Shown: positions 8,417 to 16,892 of the stretch, in pieces
Layout: each line of letters starts with the position of its first letter
Position numbering within the stretch: position 1 is the first letter of the stretch
From: Rhodococcus yunnanensis NBRC 103083
Lineage (GTDB): Bacteria > Actinomycetota > Actinomycetes > Mycobacteriales > Mycobacteriaceae
Reading direction: 5' to 3'
NCBI RefSeq assembly: GCF_001895005.1
Contig: NZ_BCXH01000014.1
Span: 121,000 to 184,999 of the forward strand
DNA: 64,000 nt
The notes under the pieces: generated by a model
Told to the model about the DNA's origin: nothing
Databases searched by the model: none
The model's input: only the letters and a program-made list of their open reading frames with translations
Program-made: the position numbers and the translations under genes

Positions 8417-9979
8417 ATGCCCCAATCGGTCGTCACACGTCATCGAAGGCCGACGATGTCGGCCCGCAGGCGATACCTCGCGCTTGCCGTCATCTGTGCA
8501 GCCGAGCTGCTGGTCGTGCTCGACAACACCGTCGTCAACGTCGCACTCCCGTCCATGGGTCTGCAGTTGCGCTCGAGCATCAGCGGACTGCAATGGGTCG
8601 TCGACGCGTACACGCTCACGTTCGCGGGTCTCCTGCTCGCGTTCGGGCACCTGGGGGACCGGTACGGCCGCAGAAAAGTCATGGCCGCCGGTCTGGCAGG
8701 CATTGCGGTGATGTCGATCGGAGGCGCCGTCGCCGCCGACCTCGGTCAGGTCGTCGCCGCTCGCGCCGCGATGGGGGTGTGCGCTGCAGCAGTGTTTCCG
8801 GCAACGCTGGCACTGATCATCAACATCTTCTCCGACGCGAAGGAACGCGCGCTGGCGATCGCGGCGTGGACGGCGATGGCCGGTGTTGCCATCGCCATCG
8901 GGCCCACCGCGGGCGGCTTTCTGCTCGAACACTTCTCGTGGCACTCGGTGTTCTGGATCAATGTCCCTGTCGCCGGTGCAGTTCTGGTCGCTGCGCTGTT
9001 CCTGGTACCGGAGTCCAAGGCATCGCACGTCGGTAAGTACGACCCGCTCGGTATCGCACTGTCACTCGTCGGAATCACCGTGATCGTGTGGGCGATCATC
9101 GAAGCGCCGCATCAGGGTTGGCTGTCGACCGTCACGGTTGCCGCGTACGTGATCGGCATCGCGAGCCTCGCCACGTTCGTGTGGTGGGAGCTGCGCACCG
9201 AGTCCCCGGTACTCGACATGGCGCTGTTCCGGATCAGGCGGTTCTCGTTGCCTGCCCTGGCCATTGCGATCGGGTACTTCAGCATGTTCGGGTTCCTCTT
9301 CATGATCACCCAGTACTTCCAGGGCGTGATGGAGCTCAGCCCGTTGCAGTTCGGCATCCATTCGTTGCCGTTCGCGGTGTCGATCGCCGTCGGCGCACCG
9401 CTGGCGACGATCATCGCCCAACGAATCGGCACGACGGCCGTGATCGTGTTCGGACTCGCGGTGATGAGCGTCGGGATGTTCATCGCCGGCCAGGTCGAGG
9501 TCGAAACTCCGTATCTCGGACCGGTTCTGGTGTCGATGGTGCTGATGGGCCTCGGGTTGGCGATCGTGCAGGGTCCCGCCACCGAATCGATCATGTCCTC
9601 GGTCTCGCTCGACGAGGCGGGCGCAGGAAGCGCCGTCAACGACACCACCCGCGAAGTGGGCGGGACGCTGGGAGTGGCAGTGCTGGGATCGATCGTCGCA
9701 TCGATCTACACGGCGAAGGTGGGGCCCAAGATCGACGCGATTCCCGATTCGATCATGGAGCCGTATCAGAAAGCGTTCGCGAGGGAAACGGTCGTCAGCG
9801 TCATCGAGATCGTCAAAGCGCCGACCAATCCGCTCGTCGCGGCGCAGAAAGCCGATCTGGTGTACTCGATGAAAGCCGCGAGCCTCGAAGGCTTTCAGCT
9901 GGCCTCGTACGTGACCGTGGGATCCGCGCTGCTCTGCGCACTCGCCGTCGCGGTGTTCCTGCCGTGGAAAAAGCCCTAG
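8417..9979 (+). CDS. MFS transporter, DHA2 (EmrB/QacA) family
   Basis: A 520-residue inner-membrane proton antiporter with about 14 predicted membrane helices. The DHA2 signature LDNTVVNVALPSM is in the first helix and GHLGDRYGRRKV is in the loop between helices 2 and 3. It probably exports drugs or toxic metabolites. ATG at 8417 has AAGGGA upstream; ATG at 8456 is a possible shorter start. It follows the TetR gene by 83 bp and has its own palindrome, so it is likely under the same repressor. Confidence 0.9.
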   Translation: MPQSVVTRHRRPTMSARRRYLALAVICAAELLVVLDNTVVNVALPSMGLQLRSSISGLQWVVDAYTLTFAGLLLAFGHLGDRYGRRKVMAAGLAGIAVMSIGGAVAADLGQVVAARAAMGVCAAAVFPATLALIINIFSDAKERALAIAAWTAMAGVAIAIGPTAGGFLLEHFSWHSVFWINVPVAGAVLVAALFLVPESKASHVGKYDPLGIALSLVGITVIVWAIIEAPHQGWLSTVTVAAYVIGIASLATFVWWELRTESPVLDMALFRIRRFSLPALAIAIGYFSMFGFLFMITQYFQGVMELSPLQFGIHSLPFAVSIAVGAPLATIIAQRIGTTAVIVFGLAVMSVGMFIAGQVEVETPYLGPVLVSMVLMGLGLAIVQGPATESIMSSVSLDEAGAGSAVNDTTREVGGTLGVAVLGSIVASIYTAKVGPKIDAIPDSIMEPYQKAFARETVVSVIEIVKAPTNPLVAAQKADLVYSMKAASLEGFQLASYVTVGSALLCALAVAVFLPWKKP

Positions 9980-9990
9980 CTCGTGCGTCA

Positions 9991-10024
9991 GCCGCTTATT
10001 CTCGGTGCTGGCCGCTTATTCTCG
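9991..10024. repeat. 14-bp direct repeat with 20-bp period in the promoter of the fused E1 gene
   Basis: GCCGCTTATTCTCG occurs at 9991-10004 and 10011-10024. The second copy contains TATTCT six bases before the ATG at 10029, fitting a leaderless -10 element, so the duplication may double a promoter element. Confidence 0.7.
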
Positions 10025-10028
10025 AAGC

Positions 10029-12170
10029 ATGGCCGAAGCGATCGACGGATACTTCTTGGAGCACGTCGGCCTGGAAGATACCGGCCGGCAGGTGACGCCG
10101 CGGTCCTTGGGGTCGGAACTGACCCCCGCCCGTGCGCTGGAACTGTTCGACGCCCAACTCGGTAGCCGCCACCTCGACCTGGCCGCACGATGGCTCCGAT
10201 CGACGGGCCGGGGCTACTACACGATCGGATCGTCCGGTCACGAGGGCAACGCAGCTCTCGCGGGCGCACTACGGCCGACCGATCCGGCTCTGTTGCACTA
10301 CCGTTCCGGTGCGTTCTACCTCGAGCGCGCCAGACAGGGCGGCGGGAGCGATCCGATTCGAGACGTGCTGGCGGGGCTCGTGGCCGCTACGGAAGAGCCG
10401 ATGTCCGGCGGCAGGCACAAGGTGTTCGGGCGGGCCGATCTGGCGGTGATTCCGCAGACGTCGACCATCGCCTCGCATCTGCCGCGCGCAGTGGGTGTCG
10501 CGTTCTCGACCGCTCGCGCGCGCAAGCTTGCAGTGCCCTCGCCGTGGCAGGCGGACGCGGTGACGGTGTGCAGTTTCGGTGACGCGTCGGCGAACCACTC
10601 GACGGCTCTCGGTGCCATCAACACCGCGGTGCATTCCGCGTACCAGGGCGTCCCGATGCCGTTGCTGTTCGTGTGCGAGGACAACGGCATCGGCATCAGC
10701 GTGCGTACACCCGCGGGATGGATCGCGTCCAACTTCTCCGGCCGCGCCGGACTCGAGTACTTCCACGCCGACGGTAGCGATCTGGTTGCCACGGTGGAGG
10801 CGTCCACAGCGGCAGCGACGTGGGTTCGACGCCACCGCCGTCCGGCGTTCCTCCACATCGGCACCGTCCGGCTCATGGGACACGCGGGGTCCGACGTCGA
10901 ATCCTCCTACCGGTCCTCGGCGGAGATCATCGCCGATCATGCCCGCGATCCGGTGCTCGGCACCGCGCGGCTGTTGATCGGCGCGGGAGTGCTGACGGCG
11001 GCCGAAGTGGTGGAGCTGTACGAGGCCAAGCGCACCGAGGTGACGACCGTTGCCCGCAGCGTCGCCGACCTGCCGCAGCTGGCCTCTGCTGCCGCGGTCA
11101 TGACGCCGCTGACCGAGCTGGACGATGCGGTCAGAGATGTCTCCTCGGAGGCCATCGAGCTACCCGAGGGTACGACTCTGGCGCAGTCGATCAACGGTGC
11201 GCTGCATCAGATTCTGGACTGCCATCCGCAGGCGGTGCTGTTCGGTGAAGATGTCGCACGCAAAGGCGGTGTGTACGGCGTCACGCGCGGTCTTCTGGCC
11301 TCGGCAGGTTCGGCACGGGTGTTCGACACCGTCCTCGACGAGCAGTCGATCCTCGGATTGGCTGCAGGTGCCGGAGTGTCCGGTCTGTTGCCGATCGCCG
11401 AGATCCAGTACCTTGCGTACCTGCACAATGCGGCGGACCAGATCCGCGGTGAAGCGTCGACACTGCAGTTCTTCTCCCACCGCCAGTTCCGCAATCCGAT
11501 GATCGTCCGCATCGCGGGCTACGGATATCAGAAAGGTTTCGGTGGGCATTTCCACAACGACAATGCCGTTGCCGCGGTGCGGGACATCCCCGGCATCGTC
11601 GTGGCATCACCTGCGCATCCCGACGACGCAGCGCCCATGCTTCTCGCGTGCGCGGCGGCCGCCGATCATCACGGCGCCGTGTGTCTCTTCCTGGAACCCA
11701 TTGCGCTGTACCACACTCGGGATCTCCACGAGGACGGCGACGGTGGCTGGCTGTCCAGCGGCCGGGCCGAGCGTGCGGAGATCGGCCGAGCTCGGGTGTA
11801 CGGCAACGGCACCGACCTGACGCTGGTGACCTTCGCGAACGGTGTGCGCATGAGTCTGCGAGTCGCGCGGAGGCTCGAAGCGAGAGGCATCGGGGTCCGG
11901 GTCGTCGATCTGCGATGGTTGGCTCCATTGCCAGTGGAGGACATCGTCTTTCATGCGAGTGCGACCTCGCGGGTTCTGGTCGTCGACGAGACACGAAGAT
12001 CAGGCGGAGTAGGCGAGGGTGTTCTCGCAGCTCTCGTCGACGCCGGTTACACGGGGCGGATGCGCAGGGTCGCCAGCGAGAACAGCTTCGTTCCGCTGGG
12101 TGATGCAGCACTGCAGGTACTGTTGTCCGAGAACACGATCGAGGACGCGGCGCTCGAACTGATGACGTAG
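10029..12170 (+). CDS. 2-oxoacid dehydrogenase E1, alpha and beta subunits fused
   Basis: A 713-residue thiamine-diphosphate enzyme. Residues about 1-350 are an E1-alpha domain (GYYTIGSSGHEGNAA; the ThDP motif starts at GDASANH and runs to CEDNGIGIS). Residues about 385-713 are an E1-beta domain (VLFGEDVARKGGVYGVT, DTVLDEQSILGLAAGAG, VDLRWLAPLP, VVDETRRSGGVGE). It would decarboxylate a 2-oxoacid and acylate a lipoyl E2, as in the branched-chain complex, where the subunits are normally separate. No E2 or E3 gene is adjacent, so the partner must be encoded elsewhere. ATG at 10029 appears leaderless (TATTCT six bases upstream). Substrate is uncertain. Confidence 0.85.
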   Translation: MAEAIDGYFLEHVGLEDTGRQVTPRSLGSELTPARALELFDAQLGSRHLDLAARWLRSTGRGYYTIGSSGHEGNAALAGALRPTDPALLHYRSGAFYLERARQGGGSDPIRDVLAGLVAATEEPMSGGRHKVFGRADLAVIPQTSTIASHLPRAVGVAFSTARARKLAVPSPWQADAVTVCSFGDASANHSTALGAINTAVHSAYQGVPMPLLFVCEDNGIGISVRTPAGWIASNFSGRAGLEYFHADGSDLVATVEASTAAATWVRRHRRPAFLHIGTVRLMGHAGSDVESSYRSSAEIIADHARDPVLGTARLLIGAGVLTAAEVVELYEAKRTEVTTVARSVADLPQLASAAAVMTPLTELDDAVRDVSSEAIELPEGTTLAQSINGALHQILDCHPQAVLFGEDVARKGGVYGVTRGLLASAGSARVFDTVLDEQSILGLAAGAGVSGLLPIAEIQYLAYLHNAADQIRGEASTLQFFSHRQFRNPMIVRIAGYGYQKGFGGHFHNDNAVAAVRDIPGIVVASPAHPDDAAPMLLACAAAADHHGAVCLFLEPIALYHTRDLHEDGDGGWLSSGRAERAEIGRARVYGNGTDLTLVTFANGVRMSLRVARRLEARGIGVRVVDLRWLAPLPVEDIVFHASATSRVLVVDETRRSGGVGEGVLAALVDAGYTGRMRRVASENSFVPLGDAALQVLLSENTIEDAALELMT

Positions 12171-12184
12171 GGAGGACCGTTCTC

Positions 12185-12667
12185 TCACGCGGCGCGTGTC
12201 ATGGGCAGGTGCGCGATGCCGTCCTCGTCGTAGTCCGGCCCGCTCCTGACGAATCCGAAACCGCCGTACCACTTCTCCAACTGGACCTGCGCACCTATCA
12301 CCACGGGCTCACCTGCAGCCTGTTCGAGCGCGGCCCGCATCAGCTGCGCACTCAGCCCGCGTCCCCGTGCATCGACGGCGGTGCACACCCTCCCGATCCG
12401 GGTTTCGGCTCCGGTGCGCAGCAGTCGGAGAGTCGAGACGACCCGGCCGTCGATGGTGTGCCAGAAATGGATGGTCGAGGCGTGCTCGTCCGCACCGTCG
12501 AGTTCCGGGTACGGGCAGTTCTGTTCGACGACGAACACGTCGACCCTGAGTTTGCAGATCGAGTACACCTCGTGCCCGCTCAGCTCGGCGAAGGGGGCGT
12601 GGCGCAACAAGGGGGCGTCGTGTAGCAAGGCGTCGTGCAATGAGGGGCGGTCGTGAGGTGACGTCAC
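12185..12667 (-). CDS. GNAT acetyltransferase, ElaA-like
   Basis: A 160-residue GCN5-related N-acetyltransferase. FAELSGHEVYSICKLRVDVFVVEQNCPYPELDG is split by hallmarks of the ElaA subfamily, and RIGRVCTAVDARGRGLSAQLM contains the acetyl-CoA-binding R-G-R-G loop. The substrate is unknown. It is the last gene of the alkane operon: its ATG overlaps the TGA of the tetR gene as ATGA, so the two are translationally coupled. The N-terminus contains a degenerate repeat (LHDALLHDAPLLRHAP) encoded by imperfect 15-bp tandem units. The motif context is clear, but its role in alkane use is unexplained. Confidence 0.85.
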   Translation of the reverse strand: MTSPHDRPSLHDALLHDAPLLRHAPFAELSGHEVYSICKLRVDVFVVEQNCPYPELDGADEHASTIHFWHTIDGRVVSTLRLLRTGAETRIGRVCTAVDARGRGLSAQLMRAALEQAAGEPVVIGAQVQLEKWYGGFGFVRSGPDYDEDGIAHLPMTRAA

Positions 12668-13311
12668 GCGGTGCCCTGGATGGTCTCGACGAACGGGGTG
12701 AGCAGCGACGCCATGTCGGCGGCCACATCTGCCGAGTTGGACGGCGGCATCGAGACGTAACTCAATGCCAGGCGTACGACGGCCCGGCCGAGGATGTCGG
12801 CGCCCTGCGGCGACGCTCGGAGCCAGCTCCGTTCGAAGGTCTGCGCGAGCCGGAACGCCGCGTGCTCGATCAGGATTCCGCTCTCGGTGGTGACGAGCCT
12901 GAGCAGATCGGGCGGGGGGTCGTCGGTCAGCATCGACATCACGAGTGGATCCGAGGCACTGCGTTGGAAGAACTCGGTGAACGCCAGATACAGCGTGCGG
13001 AGGCTGTCACCTTCGTTGGCGTACACGGCGTCGTCGACGGCCGAGACGAAGGAATCGGTCAACCGAAGTGCATATCCTTGAGCTAGGCCCTTACGGGTAC
13101 CGAATTCCTTGTACAGCGTCTGACGGCTGATACCAGCGGCCTTGGCGACATCGGCCATGTTGACCGTCGACCAGGTGCGCTCGAGCAGCAGATCGTGCAG
13201 GCCGTCGAGAATGGTGGTGCGCATCAGGTTCGACGCCGCGCTCTTGTACGGGCTCGGGTTGACCGGATGCGTTGTCACAGCGGCCAGTGTATCTGCCGCC
13301 GAGAATGTCAT
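12664..13311 (-). CDS. alkU: TetR-family regulator of the alkane operon (AlkU-like)
   Basis: A 215-residue regulator with an N-terminal HTH ([34 protein letters not shown], about 28-75). Rhodococcal alkB clusters carry a TetR gene after the rubredoxins, named alkU, and this gene has the same place. ATG at 13311 overlaps the TGA of rubredoxin 2 (ATGA), which decides the start over a longer upstream frame. The 3' end overlaps the GNAT start in the same way. It is likely a local repressor responding to alkane-derived ligands. Confidence 0.85.
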   Translation of the reverse strand: MTFSAADTLAAVTTHPVNPSPYKSAASNLMRTTILDGLHDLLLERTWSTVNMADVAKAAGISRQTLYKEFGTRKGLAQGYALRLTDSFVSAVDDAVYANEGDSLRTLYLAFTEFFQRSASDPLVMSMLTDDPPPDLLRLVTTESGILIEHAAFRLAQTFERSWLRASPQGADILGRAVVRLALSYVSMPPSNSADVAADMASLLTPFVETIQGTA

Positions 13312-13493
13312 GGCCTGCTGATCTCGACCATGAAGAAGTCGGCTTTCGCGGCGCCGCAGTCGGGGCAACTCCAGTCGTCGGGGATATCGTCCCATCGGGT
13401 GCCAGGCTCGATGCCGTCCTCCGGCCAGCCTTGCTCCTCGTCGTATTCGAACCCGCATTGAATGCACTGGTAGAGCTTGAAATCGGTGGACAT
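13308..13493 (-). CDS. Rubredoxin, second of two (AlkG/RubA4 type)
   Basis: A 61-residue one-iron electron carrier. Cysteines occur as [15 protein letters not shown] and [10 protein letters not shown], giving the C-x2-C pairs that bind one iron, with acidic surface residues (DDIPDDW). Its role is to pass electrons from rubredoxin reductase to AlkB. CIQCG rather than CPVC in the first pair resembles the second (AlkG2-type) rubredoxin of actinobacterial alk clusters. It starts at 13493, two bases after the stop of the first rubredoxin, and overlaps the tetR start. Confidence 0.93.
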   Translation of the reverse strand: MSTDFKLYQCIQCGFEYDEEQGWPEDGIEPGTRWDDIPDDWSCPDCGAAKADFFMVEISRP

Positions 13494-13495
13494 GT

Positions 13496-13666
13496 CTACG
13501 ATCCTGCTTTCTGCTCGAAGTCGATCTTCTCTCGGACGCCGCAGTCGGGGCACGGCCAGTCGTCGGCGATGTCGCTCCATGCGGTACCCGGCGGAAACCC
13601 CTCGCGCGGCGCGCCCGTCGCCTCGTCGTAGTCGTACTTGCACACGGGGCATTCGTATATCGCCAT
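13496..13666 (-). CDS. Rubredoxin, first of two (short, 56 residues)
   Basis: A 56-residue rubredoxin that is easily missed because of its length. It starts [18 protein letters not shown] and carries the second cysteine pair in [13 protein letters not shown], with the conserved glycine/proline segment [11 protein letters not shown] between. It shuttles electrons to the adjacent alkane hydroxylase. The ATG at 13666 overlaps the alkB TGA by one base (TGATG), showing tight coupling. It has the acidic DDWPCPDC region typical of rubredoxins. Confidence 0.93.
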   Translation of the reverse strand: MAIYECPVCKYDYDEATGAPREGFPPGTAWSDIADDWPCPDCGVREKIDFEQKAGS

Positions 13667-14898
13667 CACTGCGCCTGATCTGCGACGCCGTAGCGAGCGA
13701 GTATCTTGCCGCGCTTGCTCGGTTGGATGTTGACGGCGGTGATGTCACCCCGATAGTGCTCGAGCACCCTGTGGTCCATGACCTTTCGCCAGATCGGTGG
13801 GAAGTAGGCGAGCGAGATCATGCTGGCGTAGCCGCTCGGCAGGTTCGGTGCGCCCTCCATGCTGCGCAGCGTCTGGTAGCGGCGCGTGGGATTGGCGTGG
13901 TGATCACTGTGCCGCTGAAGGTGATACAGGAATATGTTGGTCACGATGTGGTCGGAGTTCCAACTGTGCGCAGGCGCGCACCGCTCGTACCGTCCCGACG
14001 CGGTCTTCGCGCGCAGCAGACCGTAATGCTCGAGGTAGTTCACGGTCTCGAGGAGCGAGAAGCCGTACACCGCCTGCAGTATCAGGAACGGGACGATCGA
14101 AATTCCGAAGACGGCGGTCAACACGCCGAACAGAACGATGGACATCAACCATGCGTTGAGGACGTCGTTGCGAATGTTCCACGTGGACTTGCCCAATCGG
14201 TCCATGCGGGTCCTCTCGAGCCGCCACGACGAGTTCAGGCTTCCCCAGACACTGCGGGGGAGGAATCGCCAGAAGCTTTCGCCGAACCGTGCGCTCGCCG
14301 GGTCCTCGGGTGTGGCGACGCGAACGTGGTGTCCGCGATTGTGTTCGATGTAGAAATGCCCGTAGAAGGTCTGTGCGAGAGTGACCTTGGAGAGCCACCG
14401 TTCGAGGCTGTCCTTCTTGTGGCCCATCTCGTGCGCGGTGTTGATCCCGACGCCTCCCATGACGCCGATGCTGATCGCGAGCCCGATCTTCGATATCAGC
14501 CCGAGGCCGCCGTCGATGCCGAGCCAACTCAGGTTGTCGGCCGTCCACAGGTAGCAGGCGATGATCAGGCTCGCCAACTGGAACGGAATGTAGACGTAGG
14601 TGCAGTAGCGGTAGTACTTGTCGTTCTCCAGGCGCTCCATCACCTCGTCCGGTGGGTTCTGGCCGTCGGGTCCGAAGAACAGATCGAGGACGGGAAGTAG
14701 TCCGTAGACGAGGATCGGCCCGATCCACCACCAGACCGGGGACACCGCAGTCCACCCGAGCTGGTTGAACGCCCAGATCAGGCCGATCGCCAGAAATATG
14801 GCCGTGGGCGGGATGAGACCCATGAGCCACAGGTATCGCTTCTTGTCATGCCACTCGTCGACCGGTGTGTTCGGCTGTGGGCTGATCTGAGTTGCCAC
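13666..14898 (-). CDS. alkB: Alkane 1-monooxygenase AlkB
   Basis: A 410-residue integral-membrane non-haem diiron hydroxylase that converts n-alkanes to 1-alcohols. All histidine motifs are present: HEMGHKK (156-162), EHNRGHH (185-191) and LQRHSDHH (327-334), plus the family box [10 protein letters not shown] (287-296). Roughly six transmembrane helices are predicted. The start is GTG at 14898 with GAGGAGG about ten bases upstream. It heads the operon alkB-rubredoxin-rubredoxin-tetR-GNAT, where every junction overlaps or is within two bases. No rubredoxin reductase gene is in the window. Confidence 0.96.
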   Translation of the reverse strand: MATQISPQPNTPVDEWHDKKRYLWLMGLIPPTAIFLAIGLIWAFNQLGWTAVSPVWWWIGPILVYGLLPVLDLFFGPDGQNPPDEVMERLENDKYYRYCTYVYIPFQLASLIIACYLWTADNLSWLGIDGGLGLISKIGLAISIGVMGGVGINTAHEMGHKKDSLERWLSKVTLAQTFYGHFYIEHNRGHHVRVATPEDPASARFGESFWRFLPRSVWGSLNSSWRLERTRMDRLGKSTWNIRNDVLNAWLMSIVLFGVLTAVFGISIVPFLILQAVYGFSLLETVNYLEHYGLLRAKTASGRYERCAPAHSWNSDHIVTNIFLYHLQRHSDHHANPTRRYQTLRSMEGAPNLPSGYASMISLAYFPPIWRKVMDHRVLEHYRGDITAVNIQPSKRGKILARYGVADQAQ

Positions 14899-15061
14899 GA
14901 CTGAAATCCCTCCTCGGAACCGTACGGACTCCAGGAAGTCGCGTAGTGGTATGAGTCACTGTAGGGATGACAATACACCGAAAATGTAAACCGTCTAGAC
15001 AAAATTGCTCTTTTGTACTCGTCACAGTGATCTGACGCACTTGTTGTGGTGTGTCCCCAGG
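14899..15061. promoter_or_regulatory. AT-rich promoter region of the alkB operon
   Basis: This gap between the FAH gene and alkB is notably AT-richer than its surroundings. It contains the 8-bp palindrome GTCTAGAC (14993-15000) and a loose TACA/TGTA inverted repeat (14974-14988). These are candidates for the TetR operator; no exact promoter hexamers can be fixed by eye. Confidence 0.4.
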
Positions 15062-15886
15062 TCAGGATGCCCGGATGGGGGTCCTGAGCGTTCCGAGTCG
15101 TTCCACTTCGACCTCGACCTCGTCGCCGCCGACGAGGAGCCATGGTGGTTGGCGGACGTAGCCGACGCCATGAGGTGTTCCGGTGACGAGCACGTCTCCT
15201 GGCTGAAGGGTCATGGTTCTGCTGATGAAGGCCAGGAGTTCTCCTACGCCGAAGATCAGCGACGACGTGTTGGCGTCCTGAACGGTGGTGCCGTTGACTC
15301 GCGTCTGGACGCGGAGACCGTCCCGAAGGTCCCCTACTTCGTCCGCGGTGACCAGTGGTCCGAGTGGACCGCTGTTGTCGACGTTCTTTCCCAGTGTCCA
15401 TTGACTCGTGATCTTCTGGGCATTTCGGGCAGTGATGTCGTTGAAGGTGGAGTAGCCGAGAACGGCTCGAAGGGCGGTGTCCGGATCCGCGTTGCTGAGT
15501 GGGGCAGCGATGTAGGCCGCGACTTCCACCTCCCAGTCGAGTCCGGGTTCATGTGCCGGAATCGTGACCGGTACCCCGTCGACGCTCAGCGATGACGACC
15601 ACCGACCGAAAATGGTGGGAGAGTGCGGTGGTGTGAAGGTGCTTCGATCATCCGGGGCGTAATTCCCTCCGACGCAGAGGATTCGAGCCCGGTCGGGAAC
15701 CGCGGGCACTTCGATGATGTCCGAACGTGGTATTCCCCGCTGGCCCGTCGAGTCGATACTTGCCAGCATCGCGATCGGGTCATCCCAGAACGTCGTCATG
15801 TCGGCTATCTCGGTCACGCGGTCGTTCTCCAGCCGGCCGACGGTTGTGGTTCGGCTCTGTGGGTGCGCAATGCCTATCAGTTTCAT
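15062..15886 (-). CDS. Fumarylacetoacetate hydrolase-family protein
   Basis: A 274-residue member of the FAH superfamily. The fold motifs are ILCVGGNY, the metal-ligand segment LDWEVEVAAYI, GYSTFNDITARNAQ and the C-terminal LQPGDVLVTGTPHGVGY. Family members use a divalent metal to hydrolyse or decarboxylate acylpyruvates; in sugar-acid loci, relatives cleave 2,4-diketo-3-deoxy acids. ATG at 15886 is about 44 bp after the kinase stop, in the same direction. It is probably the last gene of the KDPG aldolase-kinase-FAH operon. The exact substrate cannot be read from sequence. Confidence 0.87.
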   Translation of the reverse strand: MKLIGIAHPQSRTTTVGRLENDRVTEIADMTTFWDDPIAMLASIDSTGQRGIPRSDIIEVPAVPDRARILCVGGNYAPDDRSTFTPPHSPTIFGRWSSSLSVDGVPVTIPAHEPGLDWEVEVAAYIAAPLSNADPDTALRAVLGYSTFNDITARNAQKITSQWTLGKNVDNSGPLGPLVTADEVGDLRDGLRVQTRVNGTTVQDANTSSLIFGVGELLAFISRTMTLQPGDVLVTGTPHGVGYVRQPPWLLVGGDEVEVEVERLGTLRTPIRAS

Positions 15887-15929
15887 CGGTTGGTCTTGTC
15901 CTTCTTCGGTACGGTGGCCGTCATGCGAG

Positions 15930-16892
15930 TCAGCGGGTGACGGCTTCGGTGGCGGTCAGGAGTGCAAGCTCGCCGGGACTCGGCAATCCTTCCCAGTCGC
16001 CCTGCGTGGCAACCGACATCGCTGCCACGGAGGCCGCGGTGGTCATTCGGGTGCGTTCGTCTGCATCGTCGAGTAGCGCTGCGATGTAGCCCGCGACGAA
16101 CGAATCGCCCGCCCCGATGGGATCGACTTCGGTGACCGGCAGCGAGTCGACGAACACCGTCCCGGCAGGCCCGACCGACACCGCTCCAGCGGCGCCGGAG
16201 GTGACGACGGCGGTGGCAGGTCCGCGCTCGGTCAGTGCGGCTGCCAGTTCCTCCCGCTTCTCGGCATCTGTCCCGGTGATCGCGGTTCCGACGATCATCT
16301 GGGCTTCGTCCTCGCCGGCGAAAACGATGTCCGCCGAGGCCGTGAGTTCCCGCAATACCTCGGTGGCCTGGTCGCGAGGCCAGAGTCTCGCACGGTAATT
16401 GGCGTCGAAGGTGACGGTACCGCCCGCGGCACGGACGACGCCGATGGCAGCGCGGACTGCCTCGGCTGCGCTACGCGAGAGGGCGGGTGTGATGCCGGTA
16501 CAGTGCAACACCCGGCTGTTGGCGAGTAGTTCGGTGGGCAGATCGTCTGGGTGCAGGTGGGATCCTGCCGATTCCGTTCGGTAGTAGTGGACCCGGCGGA
16601 TATCTGCGGCGCGACGTTCTTTGATCATCATCCCGGTGGGAGCGTTCGGATCGGTCACCGAATGGACGTCGATACCTTCGGCTCGGAGGCGACCGACCAC
16701 CAGGGCACCTAGTTCGTCGTCACCTACTCGCCCGATCCAGGCAGCGGTGTGCCCCAGTCTGCGGACCCCGATCGCGACGGTGGATTCTGCTCCCGCAACG
16801 GAAAGGCCAAGGGTGTGAGCAGATCTCAACGGTCCGATCTGTCGACTGGTCAGCGAGGCCATCACTTCTCCGAGTGTCACCAGTTCGCTCAC
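15930..16892 (-). CDS. PfkB-family sugar kinase, probable 2-keto-3-deoxygluconate kinase
   Basis: A 320-residue ribokinase-fold enzyme. The start TLGEVMASLTS, substrate loop GAESTVAIGVRRLG, FDANYRARLW and the C-terminal anion hole/catalytic-base motif DPIGAGDSFVAGY are all present. FDANYR with the short pre-loop YYRTESAGSHL is typical of KDG kinases. It would phosphorylate 2-keto-3-deoxy sugar acids for the adjacent aldolase. The GTG start at 16892 overlaps the aldolase TGA (GTGA), indicating coupled translation. Confidence 0.87.
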   Translation of the reverse strand: MSELVTLGEVMASLTSRQIGPLRSAHTLGLSVAGAESTVAIGVRRLGHTAAWIGRVGDDELGALVVGRLRAEGIDVHSVTDPNAPTGMMIKERRAADIRRVHYYRTESAGSHLHPDDLPTELLANSRVLHCTGITPALSRSAAEAVRAAIGVVRAAGGTVTFDANYRARLWPRDQATEVLRELTASADIVFAGEDEAQMIVGTAITGTDAEKREELAAALTERGPATAVVTSGAAGAVSVGPAGTVFVDSLPVTEVDPIGAGDSFVAGYIAALLDDADERTRMTTAASVAAMSVATQGDWEGLPSPGELALLTATEAVTR

